DNA from: Anaerolineae bacterium
Lineage (GTDB): Bacteria > Chloroflexota > Anaerolineae > Aggregatilineales > Phototrophicaceae
Length of the DNA: 64,000 nucleotides
NCBI GenBank assembly: GCA_022826865.1
Contig: JAJDUC010000106.1
Span: forward strand, 1 to 64,000
Reading direction: 5' to 3'
The stretch's first letter is position 1. Each line of letters begins with the position of its first letter. Positions 54,892 to 63,201 of the stretch are shown piece by piece. The notes beneath the pieces were generated by a model, which was not told the DNA's origin, made no database searches, and saw only the letters and a list, made by a program, of their open reading frames with translations. Position numbers and translations under genes: made by a program.

Positions 54892-55308
54892 CTAACTCTG
54901 CAGCAGGTTATCCAGTTCGGATGCGACACGGCCTTCATCAATAATGCCAAACCAGCGCGCGACTATCTCGCCATCGGCATTTACGACAACGTACTGTGCC
55001 TGCGCTGTAATGCCCAGCTGCCGGCGAGTGTCGTTCAAGCTGGAGTCGTCAAAGTCGAGTTCAACAAATTCGATCCTGTCGCCAAATCGCTCTTGGAGCC
55101 CGCTCACGGCAGGCACATTTCGACGGCAGGTCGGTCACCAAGGTGCCCAGGAATCGTAAAATGTAAGATTCACGGCGGCGACCGCTTCTTCCTCCGCCGC
55201 GGCCTCCTTTTCCGACCCGCCCGACAATATCGCGCGGACCGCCGAACAGCCGCTCAATGCCAACAAACTGAGCATGAGCAGAACGATCAATTTGAAAGTG
55301 GTTTTCAT
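54892..55308 (-). CDS. Thioredoxin-fold lipoprotein with in-frame TGA at the active site: probable selenoprotein (UxxC)
   Basis: Seen: from ATG 55308 (AGGATGAG upstream) one frame runs 139 codons to TAG. It is interrupted only by TGA at codon 58 (55135-55137). Before it is a lipoprotein signal peptide (LIVLLMLSLLALSGC, lipid cysteine C21) and a short acidic linker. Around it is FYDSWAPW-TGA-PTCRRNVPAV. In thioredoxin-like proteins this is WAPWCxxC, so TGA stands exactly at the first redox cysteine. The rest is a normal thioredoxin fold (FVELDFDD, YVVVNADGEIVARWFG), although the usual cis-proline is replaced (TAQAQY). Established: bacterial selenoproteins often use UxxC here. A stem-loop follows the TGA. 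The alternative is a nonsense mutation or sequencing error. An internal GTG at 55116 would otherwise give a 74-aa fragment. Confidence 0.72.
55098..55114 (-). promoter_or_regulatory. SECIS-like hairpin downstream of the in-frame TGA
   Basis: On the minus strand, 20 nt after the TGA, GCCTGC pairs with GCGGGC (6 bp including one G-U) around the 5-nt loop CGTGA. The loop begins 26 nt after the TGA and has G as its second base. Established: bacterial SECIS elements have a small apical loop 16-37 nt after the UGA, with a G among its first two bases. This fits those rules but is too simple to be proof. Confidence 0.5.
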
Positions 55309-55451
55309 GCGCTCATCCTGTGTAGGTCGTTAACAGGTCAACCCTAATGCAAATTGCTAACGGAATTGTTAAGAAATCTTCGGTTTGGAAGCAAACCGAC
55401 ATTGCCGGGCATAAATCACAATCGATGAGTTTCTTCGCGCAGGCGCCGCAT

Positions 55452-56474
55452 TCAAGCATCCGCGCCGACTGCGAGCCTTTCCGCGAATTGCAGCTCCGCC
55501 CGACGGCGGCGGTAAGTCAGCGGCAGCGCTGCCGGATGCGTCTCATAATGCGCCACGAGCTCAGCCAGGTAATCCGCCAGCGGCGTATAGCTGATACCCA
55601 ACTCATTCTTGCTCAAGCTGTTATCCAGCGCGCTCATCCAGCGCTCGCTGAAGGGCGCGCAATCGGGCAAGAAACCGTTGGCGACCAAATCAGAGCGCTT
55701 GACGCTGATGCTGCGTGGCGCCAGGCCCATGATCGACGCCAGGATTGAAAGGAATTCATCGTGGCTCAGGTGTTCATTTTGGGCGATGTTGTAGGCTTTG
55801 CCTTTGCCCGCGCCGGATTGGATCAATTGCATGATCGCCGCGACCGCATCAAGCGCGTAGACGTGGTTCAGGGCGTAATTCGGCGTCGTCGGCACAAGAA
55901 TCGGCCCGCCGTCGCGCAGCCTCAAGTAATAGTTGTACAAGCGATGGTAGGGATCGCGCGCGCTGTTCACCATAGGCAGGCGCAGTATGGTATGCGGGAA
56001 GCGGGACGATTCCCAAGCCGCAGACAGTATATCTTCAGCTTCGCGCTTTTGCGCGCCGTAGCGCCATTCTTCATAGGCATAGGAGTTTTCGTCGGGCGCC
56101 GGCATCAGCGCCCCCTCGTAGTCGCTCTCGCTGAATGGACGCTGGACGCCTTCCAGCACGAGATAGACCTGCCCTGTGCTCAGCGCGATGTAATGTTCGA
56201 CATTGTCCGAAAACAGCTCGACAACCGTCCGCGCCTCCGCGCCCGTGTATAAAACAAAGTCGATCACGATATCAAAGGACTTGGCCAGCAGCGCCCGCCG
56301 CATCTGATTGTGATCGCTGCGATCAACGTGCAGCCGGTGGATGGAGGACGGCAAATCATCCATCGTAATCCCACGGTTCAGCAGAGTCAGATCGGCGCCC
56401 GACTCCGCCAGTTGCCGCGAAAGGTAATAACCCATGTTGCGGGTGCCGCCGATGATTAGAATGCGTTTTGACAT
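55452..56474 (-). CDS. NAD(P)-dependent epimerase/dehydratase (extended SDR superfamily)
   Basis: A 340-aa Rossmann-fold protein. The N-terminal MSKRILIIGGTRNMGYYLSRQLAESG is the dinucleotide-binding loop. The segment HYIALSTGQVYLV carries the region of the catalytic serine, and YGAQKREAED has the YxxxK pair. RLPMVNSARDPYHRLYNYYLR and ALDAVAAIMQLI are typical of sugar-nucleotide epimerase-like proteins. The variant GGTRNMG is common in the NAD-epimerase/RNA-binding-like subgroup, so the substrate is open. The 143-nt gap to the thioredoxin lipoprotein gene shows no other gene. Confidence 0.85.
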   Translation of the reverse strand: MSKRILIIGGTRNMGYYLSRQLAESGADLTLLNRGITMDDLPSSIHRLHVDRSDHNQMRRALLAKSFDIVIDFVLYTGAEARTVVELFSDNVEHYIALSTGQVYLVLEGVQRPFSESDYEGALMPAPDENSYAYEEWRYGAQKREAEDILSAAWESSRFPHTILRLPMVNSARDPYHRLYNYYLRLRDGGPILVPTTPNYALNHVYALDAVAAIMQLIQSGAGKGKAYNIAQNEHLSHDEFLSILASIMGLAPRSISVKRSDLVANGFLPDCAPFSERWMSALDNSLSKNELGISYTPLADYLAELVAHYETHPAALPLTYRRRRAELQFAERLAVGADA

Positions 56475-56735
56475 AATATCTTTATCCTGTCCCGAACGAG
56501 GGGATGGCAGTTCGACGGCGGCGCTGCCAAGAGCTTAGCGTCTCCGGCGCGCAGTTCGAGCGGATTCGCCACGGTAAATTGGCTCAAGCGCAAGCCATCT
56601 CTTTATATTGTAACCGCCTTAACAGCCTACCTAAGCAAATCGAACCAGTTTTGTACATTTTATGCCGTCTGCGCCCGGCCATTTCCCCTTGCCTCGCCCG
56701 CTCGGGCAGCACTATAATTGCCCGTCAGCATCAAG

Positions 56736-56809
56736 GGCCCTGTAGCTCAATTTGGCAGAGCAAGCGACTCTTAATCGTTAGGTTGAAGGTTCGAGTCCTT
56801 CCAGGGTCA
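56736..56809 (+). tRNA. tRNA-Lys (anticodon CTT)
   Basis: Folds as a standard cloverleaf: acceptor GGCCCTG/CAGGGTC (one G-U) with discriminator A, D-arm GCTCAATTTGGCAGAGC, anticodon stem AGCGA/TCGTT around loop CTCTTAA (anticodon CTT), T-arm AAGGTTCGAGTCCTT. CCA is not encoded. CACTATAATTGCCCG upstream contains a TATAAT promoter box at 56711-56718. Confidence 0.95.
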
Positions 56810-56856
56810 CAGAAGAAGTTCCGATAAAGTCAAGCGAAAAGACAGCAGTGCTTGCG

Positions 56857-56935
56857 CAGGCGGGCGACTCGCAGCCGCGCTTAGGTCGCCTAGACACTGA
56901 CCGCCGACACTGCGGATCAGTCACCCTTACATTTT
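56857..56935. repeat. Degenerate copy of the GTAGGGGCG/GTCGCGTAGACACTGACC repeat
   Basis: Contains GTCGCCTAGACACTGACC (56885-56902, one mismatch to the 18-bp word) followed by GCCGACACTGCGGATCAGTC. It ends in a decayed CACCCTTAC that corresponds to CGCCCCTAC of other copies. It lies between tRNA-Lys and the esterase gene. Confidence 0.6.
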
Positions 56936-57028
56936 AGCGAGATTCATTCCATCTCTTTGCATTACCGTATCATTTCATCACGGGCTTGGCATTGCCTAGT
57001 CCGTTCAGAGCGTCCAATTCGGCGCCCA

Positions 57029-57976
57029 TCAGCCAATGGCGCGCTTCAGCGATGTCAGATAACCTTGTCGCATCTGCTTGCTGGCTGCCGCTTCCGGCGC
57101 CGCCATTTCAGCGCCATGAAACATGCCTGCGTACACCAACAAGTCGGTCGGCACGCCGGCGATCATCAAGCGCTGGGCATAATCGATGTTTTCATCACGG
57201 AATAAATCCAGGGCGCCAACGATGACCAGCGCCGGCGGCAACCCGGTCAGGTCGGTTGCGCGCGCCGCCGCCGCATAGGGCGATACGTTTTCAGTGCCAT
57301 ATTCATCGCCCAGGTACATCTTCCAGGCTTTGAAGGACACCGTCCGATTCCAGATTGTTGGACAGGTGTCCGCATGCCCGGAGGGCGTGTCGTGGGTATC
57401 GTCGATCATGGGATATATCATCAATTGAAAGGCGAGCTCCGGCCCCTTGTTGTCGCGATTGTAATGCGCCAAGCCGGCGGTAAGACCGCCGCCGGCGCTG
57501 CCCCCGCCGATAGCGACTCGGCTACTGTCTATGCCGAGCTCAGAGGCGTTCTCAACCATCCAGTTCAGCGCGGCGAAACAATCGGCAATGCTCTCCTTGT
57601 AGGTCGCTTCTGGCGCGAGACGATAATCAACCGAGACCACCGTGCAGCCGACGACCTCAGCAAATTCAATGCAGCGGGCATCATCCCGCGCAACGCCTAC
57701 GATGTAACCGCCACCGTGCATCCAGAGCAACCCGCCCCGCGGCGCGGGACCCGGCGGTTGGTAAACGACGATGGGAATGTCGCAGTCCGGCCCGGGGATT
57801 GATAGTTCTTCGATAGCGACATCAGTGGGCGGCAGGTTGGCGCGCATCTCGCGGTTGATCGCTTCGGTCATCTCCCGCGCTGTGAGCGGGTCGTCGCCGA
57901 TGGCGATATAACGCTCAGCCGGGTAGGTGTCGAGGGCGAAGAGGACTTCGGGGTCGATTTGGTCGCTGTAGGACAT
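57029..57976 (-). CDS. Alpha/beta hydrolase, hormone-sensitive-lipase (acetyl esterase) family
   Basis: A 315-aa serine hydrolase. The oxyanion hole HGGG is at 87-90 (LLWMHGGGYIVG). The nucleophile is S160 in GGGSAGGGL. VDYRLAPE, typical of the HSL/family IV esterases, is at 117-123, and later DLFRDENIDYAQRL and VYAGMFHGAEM carry the acid and histidine. It acts on short acyl esters; the natural substrate is unknown. ATG 57976 has GGAG upstream; the frame opens at TTG 58000. It has no operon partner. Confidence 0.9.
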   Translation of the reverse strand: MSYSDQIDPEVLFALDTYPAERYIAIGDDPLTAREMTEAINREMRANLPPTDVAIEELSIPGPDCDIPIVVYQPPGPAPRGGLLWMHGGGYIVGVARDDARCIEFAEVVGCTVVSVDYRLAPEATYKESIADCFAALNWMVENASELGIDSSRVAIGGGSAGGGLTAGLAHYNRDNKGPELAFQLMIYPMIDDTHDTPSGHADTCPTIWNRTVSFKAWKMYLGDEYGTENVSPYAAAARATDLTGLPPALVIVGALDLFRDENIDYAQRLMIAGVPTDLLVYAGMFHGAEMAAPEAAASKQMRQGYLTSLKRAIG

Positions 57977-58062
57977 GGGGGTTGGCTCCACTTTGGGCAA
58001 TATAAGGCTGGTCTTCTCTTGACATAAGCTGGAGCTTATCGCACCGCCGTAAGTATAGCAAT

Positions 58063-58226
58063 CAGGGCTATCGCATCAAATTGAAATTGCGCTGATTAAT
58101 GATAATTTCTCCTCATATTTCGTAATCGTAGGGGCGTTTGTCGGTCAGTGTCTACGCGACCTACGCGACCCGCTGAAACGCCCGCAATTTGCAGGCCATT
58201 TACAACGGGCGTCTCACGAGACGCCC
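58063..58226. repeat. Dispersed repeat, copy B (inverted relative to window positions 1-141)
   Basis: 58063-58211 is the reverse complement match of positions 1-141, with a 9-bp duplication CTACGCGAC at 58161-58169. It continues into the palindrome GGGCGTCTC-2 nt-GAGACGCCC (58207-58226), not visible in copy A because the window begins there. The AT-rich part (58063-58127) also matches, so the repeat is longer than the GC-rich palindromic core. It fills most of the 337-nt gap between the esterase gene and the unrecognised gene at 58314. Confidence 0.8.
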
Positions 58227-58313
58227 CCACATTTTCACAATTATCGTGGCGACTTGGAGACCAGATTGCTAGAATAAGCCCCCCGCGTGTTAAACGATGT
58301 GCAAGGAATAGTA

Positions 58314-59561
58314 ATGTTGCCGCTTGAAGTTGTTTTTGACGTGCCGCCAGAAATCGAACATGGTCTTAAGACAAAGGCGTTGGAGAGATTGGGAGGCGTC
58401 ATACGCGAGAGCGGCAGCAAGCAGGTTGTCATGTGGCTGCGCGAAGGCGCGAAGATCGCCGACAATTCGAATTTGGCCGGCGGCGTCTTGAGATCTCTGT
58501 TGGATGCAGGTAGCGGAGGCTTGGCCGGTGTTGCCTTCGGCGCTTTGGATGCCGTAGTTGCCGCAAATCGGCATAACCAGATTATGCAGCAATTCAACTC
58601 TCTTACGAACCTCGTTGGACTCGTGGGCGGTATCGCTGTGGTCAACTTAGGTGTTTCTGTTGTTTCGTTAGCAGTGTTGGTAAAGCGCTTTAGAGATATA
58701 GAGAAGCAGTTAGAAGGGTTATATGAGGAACTGCAAAAGGATCGTGATGACTACCTCCAGGCAGGACTTGAAGCGGCGCAGGATGCAGCAACTGCAGCCA
58801 CAAAAGGGGATACAGAGAACAAACGTGAATATGCCCTTCAAGCCATCGGCAGGTTGAGACAAGCCCGTAGACCGATTCTGGACAAAGCCGAGAAAACCGC
58901 TTCCAGTGAAAATGTCAATCTACATTTAGCATACCTCTCGCAAGCTATGCAGGTCGATTCCGTCCTTATCCGGTGTTTTCTTGAGATTGACGACAGCGCG
59001 AATGCAAAGAGGCGTCTGAAGAAAGCACTTGTGGACTATCGCGAAAAGATTAAATTTGCTGTCAACAAATTGCTTGGTATTCATCGCGCAGTTTACTTTC
59101 ATCACACAGTACCTGATGAAGACTTGTGGCGATATGTTGGGATACGCCAGTGGCTAAGTGACAGAGATGTCGAACTCACGTTCCTGCTCCAAGAGGCCAT
59201 GTTCGCTGATCGTCACGACTTCTGGAATCCGGAGGTCGTAACCGAAATTGACGCATCCGTCAAAAGACTATCAATCAGGGAACGTTTGTCGCCGAAAGCC
59301 AAATCCAACCTTGAAATGCTTCCAACGCATTTGCTGGCCCTCGCTAAGTCCGACATGCTTATAGAGAATTACAAGCGCCTCGAAGGACTTCAGACGGAAA
59401 TCGAAGCCATTGAACGGCTTGGTATTTCGTCTTCAGACTGGGAGCAGCAACAGGAAGAAGCGCTGGCAAAGGCGGAGATTAACCTGGAAGAACACGACGA
59501 TTACGTGCTCCTCGTCGACAAAGAATGGCTTACCCAGCAGCCCGACTCATCCGCCGCCTAA
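58314..59561 (+). CDS. Unrecognised helical protein with a central hydrophobic segment
   Basis: I do not recognise this 415-aa protein. Residues ~60-125 contain a hydrophobic helical hairpin (SGGLAGVAFGALDAVVAANR, then LTNLVGLVGGIAVVNLGVSVVSLAVLV). A long charged coiled coil follows (KRFRDIEKQLEGLYEELQKDRDDY), then an almost entirely helical domain to the end with an acidic C-terminus. A hydrophobic hairpin beside long coiled coils recalls alpha-pore-forming or membrane-remodelling proteins, but that is only a shape resemblance. The gene is more AT-rich and differs in codon use from its neighbours, suggesting transfer. The start is ATG 58314 with AAGGA upstream; GTG 58287 is an alternative. 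It overlaps the convergent permease gene by 4 nt. Confidence 0.65.
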   Translation: MLPLEVVFDVPPEIEHGLKTKALERLGGVIRESGSKQVVMWLREGAKIADNSNLAGGVLRSLLDAGSGGLAGVAFGALDAVVAANRHNQIMQQFNSLTNLVGLVGGIAVVNLGVSVVSLAVLVKRFRDIEKQLEGLYEELQKDRDDYLQAGLEAAQDAATAATKGDTENKREYALQAIGRLRQARRPILDKAEKTASSENVNLHLAYLSQAMQVDSVLIRCFLEIDDSANAKRRLKKALVDYREKIKFAVNKLLGIHRAVYFHHTVPDEDLWRYVGIRQWLSDRDVELTFLLQEAMFADRHDFWNPEVVTEIDASVKRLSIRERLSPKAKSNLEMLPTHLLALAKSDMLIENYKRLEGLQTEIEAIERLGISSSDWEQQQEEALAKAEINLEEHDDYVLLVDKEWLTQQPDSSAA

Positions 59562-60424
59562 CGCCCGCCGAAGCCAGTCGCCATGACCGCGCGAGTGATT
59601 TGCCGCTGGAAGATGATGTAAACGATCAAGACCGGCGCCGAACTCACCACAGCCCCCGCCATGACAATGCCCTGATAACTCCAGTACTCGCCCAGAAAAA
59701 CCACCAAGCCGACGGGCAAGGTGCGCATCTCGTCGGAATTGAGCACGACCAGGGGCCAGGTGAAATCGTTCCAGATGAAGAGGAAGGTGAAGATACCCAG
59801 CGTGGCGACGGCCGGGCGCGAGAGCGGCAAAAAGACGCGCCAGTAGATGCCGAAGGCGCTGGCGCCGTCGATGACGGCCGCCTCCGCCAACTCGCTCGGT
59901 ATGGCGAGGAAGAATTGGCGCATGAAGAAGACGCCGAAGAAACCGGCGAGCGGCGGCCAAATGAGCGCATGATGCGTGTCGATCCAGCCCAGAGCGCGCA
60001 TCAGCATGAAACTGGGAATCAGCAGCATGACGCCCGGCACGAGGAAAGACGCGCCCAAGCCGAAGAATAGCAACTGCTTGCCCGGGAAGCGCAGGCGCGC
60101 GAATGCGTAACCCGCCATTGAAGTCACCAGCAAGACGCCGATGGCGCTTAATGTCGTCACGTAGAGGCTGTTGAATAGCCAACGGAACAAGGACAGTTCT
60201 TGCCGCGAAAGCTTGGTGGTGAAGATCTCGATGAAATTGTCGAGGGTCGGCTCGCGCGGAATGATCTGAACTGGCCACTTCAGAATCTGTTCCTCAGGCA
60301 TGAAGGCTTGGCCGACGACCCAGACCGTCGGGAAGAGCACAATCAGCAGCAATAGCGTCAAGAATGCGTAAGTGCCGACCTTGTTCAGTCGCTTCATCAG
60401 GAGGGTACGGCGGTCACTATGCAT
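59558..60424 (-). CDS. Carbohydrate ABC transporter permease, MalG-like
   Basis: A 288-aa inner-membrane permease with six hydrophobic helices. The EAA loop contacting the ATPase reads IPSELAEAAVIDGASAFGIYWRVFLPLSRPA. FLVPGVMLLIPSFMLM and FTFLFIWNDFTWPLVVL are typical of the MalG/LacG branch (CUT1 sugar importers). It starts 9 nt after the partner permease stop. No ATPase gene follows, so the transporter probably uses a shared ATPase encoded elsewhere, as is common for CUT1 systems. Confidence 0.93.
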   Translation of the reverse strand: MHSDRRTLLMKRLNKVGTYAFLTLLLLIVLFPTVWVVGQAFMPEEQILKWPVQIIPREPTLDNFIEIFTTKLSRQELSLFRWLFNSLYVTTLSAIGVLLVTSMAGYAFARLRFPGKQLLFFGLGASFLVPGVMLLIPSFMLMRALGWIDTHHALIWPPLAGFFGVFFMRQFFLAIPSELAEAAVIDGASAFGIYWRVFLPLSRPAVATLGIFTFLFIWNDFTWPLVVLNSDEMRTLPVGLVVFLGEYWSYQGIVMAGAVVSSAPVLIVYIIFQRQITRAVMATGFGGR

Positions 60425-60433
60425 GATAAAGAA

Positions 60434-61360
60434 CTAATACTCCGTGTAGCGGCCCAAGAGCCGAAACTGCGCAAGCGCGAAAACAAACATGACGACGCCG
60501 AGCGAAAGCGCCATCGCGCCAGCGTATCCCATATGATAATAACTGAATGCGTTGCGGTAGATATGCAGGACGATGGTATAAGACGAGTAGCCAGGACCGC
60601 CTCCGTTGGTCATGATATAGGGCTGGCCGAAGACTTGAATATGGGCGATGAATTGGGTGACGATGATGAAGAGAAGAGCCGGCCTGATGAGAGGAAGCGT
60701 CACCCGCCATAGAATCTGCCGGCGTCCCGCCCCGTCGATGCGCGCCGCTTCGTAAAGCGCTTCCGGCACGGCATAGAGCGCCGCCAGAAAGATGAGCATG
60801 GGGAAGCCGAAGCCCCACCAAATTGTCGTCAGCGAGAGCGATGGCAGCACCAGATTGGGATCAGCCAGGTAGTCGAAACCTTTATGCCCCAACAGTTCCA
60901 GGCCCGCGTTCAGCAAGCCGAAGGGCGCGAGCAAACGACTGAAGATGATCCCAATAACTGAAATGGAGAGTACAACCGGCGCGTACATGACCACGCGAAA
61001 GAGCGTGTGCCCCAGGCGGATGCTCTTCAAAGCCAGCGCGGCGCACAATGCCACCACAACATTGCCGGCGGTGGTCATCAGGGCAAAGTAGAGCGAATTG
61101 CCCATGGCGATCCAGAACAGGTCGTCTTCCATTATCAGCTGGAAATTCTCCAAGCCGATGAAACGGTAGGTGCCGCGAAGCAGCTCCCATTCGACGAAAG
61201 CGGTGACAAAAGCGGAGATGACCGGTCCGGCGAGGAAAACGAGGAAGAAGACAAGATAAGGCGCCAGGAAGAGATAACCGGCTAAGGCCTCGCGCCTCTT
61301 ATTGGTCAGCGCCCAATTGGAAGAGCGGCCGCTGTCGGTCGCTGCTGGTATTGACTTCAT
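60434..61360 (-). CDS. Carbohydrate ABC transporter permease, MalF/UgpA-like
   Basis: A 308-aa membrane permease with six hydrophobic helices: GYLFLAPYLVFFLVFLAGPV at the N-terminus and the EAA loop VPEALYEAARIDGAGRRQILWRVTLPLIRPAL. It pairs with the MalG-like permease encoded 9 nt downstream and the solute-binding protein encoded 130 nt upstream. The gene begins at 61360. The 130-nt spacer contains no obvious terminator. Confidence 0.93.
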   Translation of the reverse strand: MKSIPAATDSGRSSNWALTNKRREALAGYLFLAPYLVFFLVFLAGPVISAFVTAFVEWELLRGTYRFIGLENFQLIMEDDLFWIAMGNSLYFALMTTAGNVVVALCAALALKSIRLGHTLFRVVMYAPVVLSISVIGIIFSRLLAPFGLLNAGLELLGHKGFDYLADPNLVLPSLSLTTIWWGFGFPMLIFLAALYAVPEALYEAARIDGAGRRQILWRVTLPLIRPALLFIIVTQFIAHIQVFGQPYIMTNGGGPGYSSYTIVLHIYRNAFSYYHMGYAGAMALSLGVVMFVFALAQFRLLGRYTEY

Positions 61361-61490
61361 TCAAGGTCCCGAGAGCTGGTATCAAGCCGCCAAATATGCG
61401 GTCGAGCAACGCGCAGCCAGATTGTGGGAAACGAGCCTTACCCGGAGATAAGGCTCGATTTCCAGTACGACTGAACGATTCGACTACTGC

Positions 61491-62804
61491 TTATCGCAGC
61501 GCGCGGCGGATGCGCGCGGCGGCATCATCCAGTCCCTCTTCAACCGTTTGCTGCCCGGTGAAGATCGACGAGTAAGCGTGCGCCATGATATTCTCGACCT
61601 CGGTGAAGCGCTCGGACTGATATTCGGGAACGCCTTCTGAAGCCATCTGCGTTGTCAAGGCGCCGAAGGTCCAAATCTGATCGGCCAGATCTTCCGTGCG
61701 CAAGGAAAGGCGCGCGGAGGGCATGCCGGTCTTGATGCTGTGCTCCTTGGAGTTGTCGGACAGGAATTGAATCAGACGCATGGTCGCGTCAAGCGTATCC
61801 TGTTCGATATTGGATGAGACGGCAAGCGTATGCGACCACATGATGGTGGAGCCACGCTCGGGACCCAGGCGCGGGTAGGGCCAGAAGGCAATCTGACCAT
61901 CCTCCATGTTGGTGTTGTAGAAGTTGTAGGTCCAGGCGCCGTCAAGATACATTGACAAGCCATCGTTCAACATCAATTCGCCGCTCCAGTTGACGCCGGG
62001 CAGCACGTGATGCTGGAAGACCAGGTCATGGAAGTACTGCACCGCGGCTTTGGCTTCCTCGCTATCGATCAGCACCTCCGCGTCGGGAGCGGCTGTCACG
62101 ACGTCCGTCCCCCACTGATACAGCGCTGGCGTCACCGTGACGCGATTCCAGCCAATGGACAGCGGCCAGACGGCGATGTTTTCCCCGTCAAAGCCATCGT
62201 CGCCCGGGTTGTTGCCGTTCGCATCCCAAGTCAGGCGGCGTACGTACTCCAAGAACTCTTCGCCGTTCTCGGGCGGGTCATCAAAGGAGATGCCGGCGCG
62301 TTCCAGCAAGCGCGTGTTCACGTACAAGCCCGAGCCATAGTTGTCGAAGGGCACCGGATAGACCTCGCCATCGAAGGTGATCGAGTCGAGCAGCGCCGGG
62401 CTGAAGTCGTCTTTGTCCAGCATGCCAAGATTGAACATCTGCTCCGCCACCGGCATGATATGCCCGGTCAGAGCGTATTGCGGCACGACCGAATGCCAGA
62501 GGGTCATCAAATCGGGTCCGCCGCTGCCTGCGACAATCGCAGCCGAAAGCTTGTCGAAGAAGGTGCCCCATCCCAGGATCTGGTAGTTTATAGTCACGTC
62601 CGGGTTTTCCTCAGCGAAGCGCGTAATCAAATCGGTCATGGATTGGCCGTCCGGTCCGCCGAGGCCGCTCCAAAAGTTGATTTCAATTTCACCCGTGCCT
62701 AGCTCCTGGACTTCACCGTCATCCTGCGCCGCGAGCGGCAGCGCGCCAATCAAAAGCAAGACCATGAACGCGAGCGCAAGGCGACTAATTTGCTTCCTGT
62801 ACAT
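61491..62804 (-). CDS. Extracellular solute-binding protein of a sugar ABC transporter (family 1)
   Basis: A 437-aa receptor with a signal peptide (MYRKQISRLALAFMVLLLIGALPLAAQ). The mature domain shows family-1 features: IEINFWSGLGGPDGQSMTDLITRFAEENPDVTINYQ, LMTLWHSVVPQYALTGHIMPV, and MYLDGAWTYNFYNTNMEDGQIAFWPYPRLG. It captures a mono- or oligosaccharide for the two permeases downstream; the ligand is unknown. First gene of a three-gene operon. A MITE copy lies about 100 nt upstream. Confidence 0.92.
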   Translation of the reverse strand: MYRKQISRLALAFMVLLLIGALPLAAQDDGEVQELGTGEIEINFWSGLGGPDGQSMTDLITRFAEENPDVTINYQILGWGTFFDKLSAAIVAGSGGPDLMTLWHSVVPQYALTGHIMPVAEQMFNLGMLDKDDFSPALLDSITFDGEVYPVPFDNYGSGLYVNTRLLERAGISFDDPPENGEEFLEYVRRLTWDANGNNPGDDGFDGENIAVWPLSIGWNRVTVTPALYQWGTDVVTAAPDAEVLIDSEEAKAAVQYFHDLVFQHHVLPGVNWSGELMLNDGLSMYLDGAWTYNFYNTNMEDGQIAFWPYPRLGPERGSTIMWSHTLAVSSNIEQDTLDATMRLIQFLSDNSKEHSIKTGMPSARLSLRTEDLADQIWTFGALTTQMASEGVPEYQSERFTEVENIMAHAYSSIFTGQQTVEEGLDDAAARIRRALR

Positions 62805-62911
62805 TTCAAACTCCTCAAGAATTGATAAGACAACAGAACATGGCTGAGCAACATTCCCAACACGGGGGATTCTATCTCAATCGCGCGAATCATTCAAAGC
62901 TGATTCGCTTC

Positions 62912-63109
62912 GGTAGTGTATCCATTTCGGTTGAAATAGTCTGGTAAGGGCGATCCGGCGGATCGCCCGATGGGTACGAACCGGATCGAAATTGGGCGAC
63001 TCACCGGGGCGCGTGGGTCGCGTAGACACTGACCGCCGACACAGCCCGTCAGTCGCCCCTACCAAATCGTCGGTATTTGAAGAAGTCCAACCGCCTTTGA
63101 TACACCACC
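62912..63109. mobile_element. MITE-like element, copy 3 (198 bp) with 8-bp target duplication
   Basis: Starts GGTAGTGTATC and ends GATACACCACC, flanked by TTCGCTTC at 62904-62911 and 63110-63117. It aligns with copy 2 (42059-42234) except for a clean 22-bp insertion that contains the 18-bp word GTCGCGTAGACACTGACC (63017-63034). The left palindrome GGGCGATCC/GGATCGCCC is intact. No coding capacity. It occupies most of the 397-nt gap between the sugar receptor gene and the SDR gene; nothing else is evident there. Confidence 0.85.
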
Positions 63110-63201
63110 TTCGCTTCTTAAGACGACATTGTTGACAAAGGTCATGCGCCGATTTATCGTCATATCCACTGAGAAACCTGGTTCGATTGGCGGACAAACC
63201 A

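Noticed and set aside
54892-55116. Separate 74-aa gene starting at the internal GTG (55116)
   Set aside because: That fragment would lack the first strand, the redox motif and any export signal. The upstream half in the same frame supplies all three, so it is one gene interrupted by TGA.
55135-55137. TGA read as tryptophan (alternative genetic code)
   Set aside because: Many genes in the window end in TGA at natural protein ends, including the TIR-NACHT gene and clpB, so TGA is a stop in general.
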